Assembly (NCBI GenBank): GCA_030747575.1 | Contig: JASLKI010000224.1 | Location: forward strand, 1 to 7,210 | DNA: 7,210 nucleotides | Direction of reading: 5' to 3' | Source of the DNA: Verrucomicrobiota bacterium | GTDB taxonomy: Bacteria; Verrucomicrobiota; Verrucomicrobiia; Limisphaerales; UBA1096 | Shown: positions 4,960-7,210 of the stretch, piece after piece | Numbering within the stretch: position 1 is the first letter of the stretch | How the letters are laid out: each line of letters begins with the position of its first letter | Translations under genes and position numbers: made by a program | Notes under the pieces: model-generated | Database searches by the model: none | Seen by the model: the letters and a program-made list of their open reading frames with translations, nothing else | What the model was told of the DNA's origin: nothing

Positions 4960-6843
4960 ATGCCAACGAGACTCTCCATCCTTTCGGCCCTGTTGCTTGG
5001 CCTGCAACTGTGCGCGCTTGGCCAGACGACGCAGTCGTCGTCGTCCGGTTGGTTCGCCATCCGCGTGGTGGACGCCGAGACTGGCAGGGGCGTCCCGCTG
5101 GTCGAGCTCGAGACCGTCAACCACCTGCGCTTTTACACTGACAGCAACGGCACCGTGGCGTTTCGCGAGCCGGGCCTCATGGGTCGGCAGATTTTCTTCC
5201 ACGTCCGAAGCCACGGCTACGAATATCCCAAGGACAGCTTCGGCTATCGCGGTGTGCGGCTGAAAACCACGCCTGGCACCGAGGCCGTGCTGAAGCTTAA
5301 TCGCCTCAACATCGCCGAGCGGTTGTACCGCGTAACCGGCGCCGGCATTTATCGCGACAGCCGCTTGCTGGGCCGGAGCGCCCCGATTGAACAGCCGCTG
5401 CTCAACGGTATGGTGTTCGGCTCAGACAGTGTGGTGACTGCGGTTTACCGTGGAAAACTCCACTGGTTTTGGGGAGATACCAATCGGCCTTCGTATCCAT
5501 TGGGCAACTTCCACGTGCCATTTGCCACCTCGCTGCTTCCCGGCCAAGGCGGGCTCGATCCCGGCCTCGGCGTGAACCTCACGTACGCTGTTGGCAAAAA
5601 TGGCTTTGCGAAGGAAGCCGCCAAAATGCCGGGCAAGGGGCCGACCTGGATCGACGGGCTGGTGGTATTACCGGACAAAAACCAGCGACCTCGGTTGCTG
5701 GCACAGTACGTGAAAATCAAGTCACCCCTGACGGTATACGAGCGCGGCTTGGTGCAGTTTGACGACGAGCGGCAACAGTTCGGCCACCGATCGACGTTCC
5801 CGAAAGCCGTGCCGCTCTACCCCCACGGCCATCCATTTTTGCACCGTGCCGCCGATGGCCGGGAGTACGTTTACTTTGCCGGCGGGATGCCGTTGGTGCG
5901 TGTCCGTGCGAGCCTTGCCAGCTACCTCGACCCCTCCCAGTATGAGACCTATACCTTTCTTCCGGCCGACTCTGGGAGCGATGTGCAGCGAAATCCCGAC
6001 GGCAGTTTAAAATTCGAATGGTGTGGAGGTCAGCCCAAGCTAGATCTCAAGCGAGTGAACAAACTGATCGCCGAAAAGAGAATCAAAGCCGGCGAGTCGC
6101 CCGTCCACTTGATCGACATCGAAACGGGCAAACCGGTGCTGACCCAGCACGGCTCGGTTTATTGGAACGAACATCGACAACGCTGGGTCATGATTATATC
6201 GCAGTCGTTCGGCTCGTCGATGCTTGGCGAGATCTGGTTTGCCGAGGCCTCTCGCCCGGAAGGCCCCTGGTTCTACGCCCGGAAGATCGTCACCCACGAT
6301 GATTACAGTTTCTACAATCCCAAGCAGCATCCCTACTTCGCCAAGGACGGCGGACGTACCCTTTTTTTTGAGGCCACCTACACGTCCACCTTCTCGGGCA
6401 ACAAACACCCGACGCCACTGTACGACTACAACCAAGTCATGTATCGCCTGGAACTCGACGACCCCCGGCTGAACCTCCCGGTTCCGGTTTACGAGCGGCC
6501 GGGCGATGGCGGATCAACCTGGTCGACAGTGGGTCATGGTAATGCTGCCCCCCGCTTCTTCGCCCTGCCCAAGCCGGCCGAAGGGACGATCCCGATCGGT
6601 TGGGACGAAAAAACCGGCCGCCTCGTGGGTATGGTCAAGGCCGCCGATACCCTCTTCCACGCCGCTGCCGATCCCGCCGCGCTTGGCATGGATTATCTCC
6701 TGCCGCTCCACGAATGGACGCGCGCCAACGAAGCTCAAACGATTTACTCCCATGATGACAATCCTCCCTCCAACGGAAAATGGAAGCGGTCGGTGGAGCC
6801 TCTTTGCCATGTCTGGCCACTCCCCCGGTTGATTTCACCGTGA
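4960..6843 (+). CDS. Secreted protein: carboxypeptidase-regulatory-like domain plus DUF4185/GH43-like beta-propeller
   Basis: This 627-residue protein opens with a signal peptide (1-21, cleavage after A-L-G), followed by a Ser-rich linker. The Cys at 18 is not in a lipobox. Residues 30-107 (IRVVDAETGRGVPLVELETV, then TDSNGTVAFREPGL) look like a carboxypeptidase-regulatory-like beta-sandwich. The rest resembles a five-bladed propeller of the DUF4185/GH43 kind: LHWFWGDTN (167-175), PTWIDGLVVLP (228-238), PHGHPFLHR (288-296), HGSVYWNEHRQRWVMI (397-412), EIWFAEASRPEGPW (424-437) and YNPKQHPYFAKDGGRTLFFE (452-471). I cannot verify a catalytic triad, so glycosidase activity is unproven; carbohydrate binding or cleavage outside the cell is a reasonable guess. 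The frame stays open back to 4666, but that stretch overlaps the previous gene and does not look like protein; ATG 4960 directly precedes the signal peptide. No Shine-Dalgarno sequence. The end overlaps the next gene. Confidence 0.85.
   Translation: MPTRLSILSALLLGLQLCALGQTTQSSSSGWFAIRVVDAETGRGVPLVELETVNHLRFYTDSNGTVAFREPGLMGRQIFFHVRSHGYEYPKDSFGYRGVRLKTTPGTEAVLKLNRLNIAERLYRVTGAGIYRDSRLLGRSAPIEQPLLNGMVFGSDSVVTAVYRGKLHWFWGDTNRPSYPLGNFHVPFATSLLPGQGGLDPGLGVNLTYAVGKNGFAKEAAKMPGKGPTWIDGLVVLPDKNQRPRLLAQYVKIKSPLTVYERGLVQFDDERQQFGHRSTFPKAVPLYPHGHPFLHRAADGREYVYFAGGMPLVRVRASLASYLDPSQYETYTFLPADSGSDVQRNPDGSLKFEWCGGQPKLDLKRVNKLIAEKRIKAGESPVHLIDIETGKPVLTQHGSVYWNEHRQRWVMIISQSFGSSMLGEIWFAEASRPEGPWFYARKIVTHDDYSFYNPKQHPYFAKDGGRTLFFEATYTSTFSGNKHPTPLYDYNQVMYRLELDDPRLNLPVPVYERPGDGGSTWSTVGHGNAAPRFFALPKPAEGTIPIGWDEKTGRLVGMVKAADTLFHAAADPAALGMDYLLPLHEWTRANEAQTIYSHDDNPPSNGKWKRSVEPLCHVWPLPRLISP
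4991..5025. repeat. Two motif copies in a signal-peptide coding region
   Basis: TGTTGCTTGGCCT (4991-5003) is followed by GCGCTTGGCCAG (5014-5025). The first is identical over 13 bases to 6862-6874 in the next gene's signal-peptide region, where a second copy also follows. Here the second copy reads A-L-G-Q. The second copy matches nine bases of the 479-494 left half and centre and then ends in G instead of AG. Confidence 0.5.
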
Positions 6844-7210
6844 ACACTTTACGAACAGTTTTGTTGCTTGGCCTCCTTGCAGCTTGGCCAGGCGCTTGGG
6901 CGTTGGAATGGCAGCCGGTCACTGTGCCGGGGGAGGCCGGCGGGGCTCGGCCAGTCGGCACCGGTTGGTACCGATGCTGGGTGAAGGTGCCGGACAATTG
7001 GGCGACGCTCGGCGGACGCGATCTTTGGGTCGAGTCGGTCACGCTAACAATTGACTCGAGCCACGCCGCGCACGAGGCGTTCCTCAACGGCAAACGCCTC
7101 GGTGGCGCGGGCAGCTTTCCGCCAGGGGCCAAGCCAAGCGACGGAAAGCCCAAGCGCTACAAGGTGCCGCCCGGCGGCTTGGCCAAGGGCAAGTGGAACG
7201 AACTCGCCAT
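6840..7210 (+). CDS. Secreted jelly-roll domain protein, N-terminal fragment (PVC dehydrogenase/haem-binding family candidate)
   Basis: The GTG start at 6840 overlaps the previous stop (GTGA), implying translational coupling. The frame is open to the window edge, giving 123 residues. A signal peptide (1-21) ends in A-W-A and is followed by L-E-W. The mature part reads GWYRCWVKVP (42-51), GRDLWVESVTLTID (59-72), HEAFLNGKRLGGAGSFPP (78-95) and KVPPGGLAKGKWNELA (108-123). This pattern is a galactose-binding-like beta-sandwich, as found in glycoside hydrolase family 2 and sialate acetylesterases. The HEAFLNG...GSFPP form I remember from the front of large PVC secreted proteins that carry sugar-dehydrogenase-like propellers and haem-binding domains. 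Those later domains would lie beyond the window, so the full function cannot be read here. The secreted partner upstream suggests extracellular polysaccharide or sugar handling. Confidence 0.8.
   Translation, partial: MNTLRTVLLLGLLAAWPGAWALEWQPVTVPGEAGGARPVGTGWYRCWVKVPDNWATLGGRDLWVESVTLTIDSSHAAHEAFLNGKRLGGAGSFPPGAKPSDGKPKRYKVPPGGLAKGKWNELA
6862..6893. repeat. Two motif copies in the second signal-peptide coding region
   Basis: TGTTGCTTGGCCT (6862-6874) is followed by GCTTGGCCAGGC (6882-6893). The second copy reads A-W-P-G, the third reading frame used by this motif in the window, and is followed at once by a further GCGCTTGGG half-site (6892-6900). Confidence 0.5.
7178..7187. repeat. Perfect 10-bp palindrome CTTGGCCAAG (coding copy)
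   Basis: This is the third exact copy of the core, in the last, partial gene, reading G-L-A-K. A related GGCCAAGCCAAGCG lies at 7127-7140, so the motif is dense at this end of the window. Confidence 0.65.

Noticed and set aside
4371..5120. 249-codon open frame on the - strand
   Set aside because: It covers the end of the TPR-like gene, the gap and the next signal peptide, with no domain or start signal; it is read as a shadow frame.
6362..6369. Run of eight T in the propeller gene
   Set aside because: The frame is intact on both sides and reads L-F-F-E in a conserved blade, so there is no sign of a frameshift; a terminator is excluded by its place inside the gene.

Overview
The window is about 60% GC by eye and almost fully coding on the + strand. 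It holds six genes, the first and last cut by the window edges. The gene content suggests a bacterium of the Planctomycetes-Verrucomicrobia-Chlamydiae (PVC) group, most likely Verrucomicrobia. Reasons: a secreted protein start resembling the N-terminal domain of the large PVC dehydrogenase/haem-binding proteins, a membrane-anchored TPR-like protein with the W-I-T-K-L-x-P...V-W-x-x-x-A-W-N-M-x-Y-N-I-S block that I associate with this group, and five gene starts without any Shine-Dalgarno sequence. The lineage is inferred from remembered family patterns, not from a search.

Layout: (1) 1-462, the C-terminal end of a heavy-metal P1B-type ATPase. (2) 510-4874, a tight three-gene run: an ABC-2 type ATPase (CcmA-like) with a long charged C-terminal tail, a permease with a roughly 245-residue extracytoplasmic insert, and a membrane-anchored helical-repeat protein with two calcium-loop-like motifs. 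The gaps are 24 and 6 bp, so these are probably co-transcribed and may form one export or envelope complex of unknown substrate. (3) 4960-7210, a second unit of two secreted proteins: a carboxypeptidase-regulatory-like domain fused to a DUF4185/GH43-like beta-propeller, then, overlapping by GTGA, the start of a jelly-roll (sugar-binding-like) protein. A weak sigma70-like promoter can be proposed in the 85-bp gap before this unit.

The most unusual signal is a short DNA palindrome, CTTGGCCAAG, extended at 479-494 to the perfect 16-mer GCGCTTGGCCAAGCGC. Three perfect 10-mer copies and several near copies occur in 7.2 kb. The core sits in gaps just after stop codons and also inside genes in all three reading frames (encoding ALGQ, GLAK or AWPG), which argues for DNA-level rather than protein-level selection. 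It looks like a HIP1-style highly iterated palindrome. I see no RNA genes, CRISPR array, insertion sequence, tRNA or convincing intrinsic terminator.
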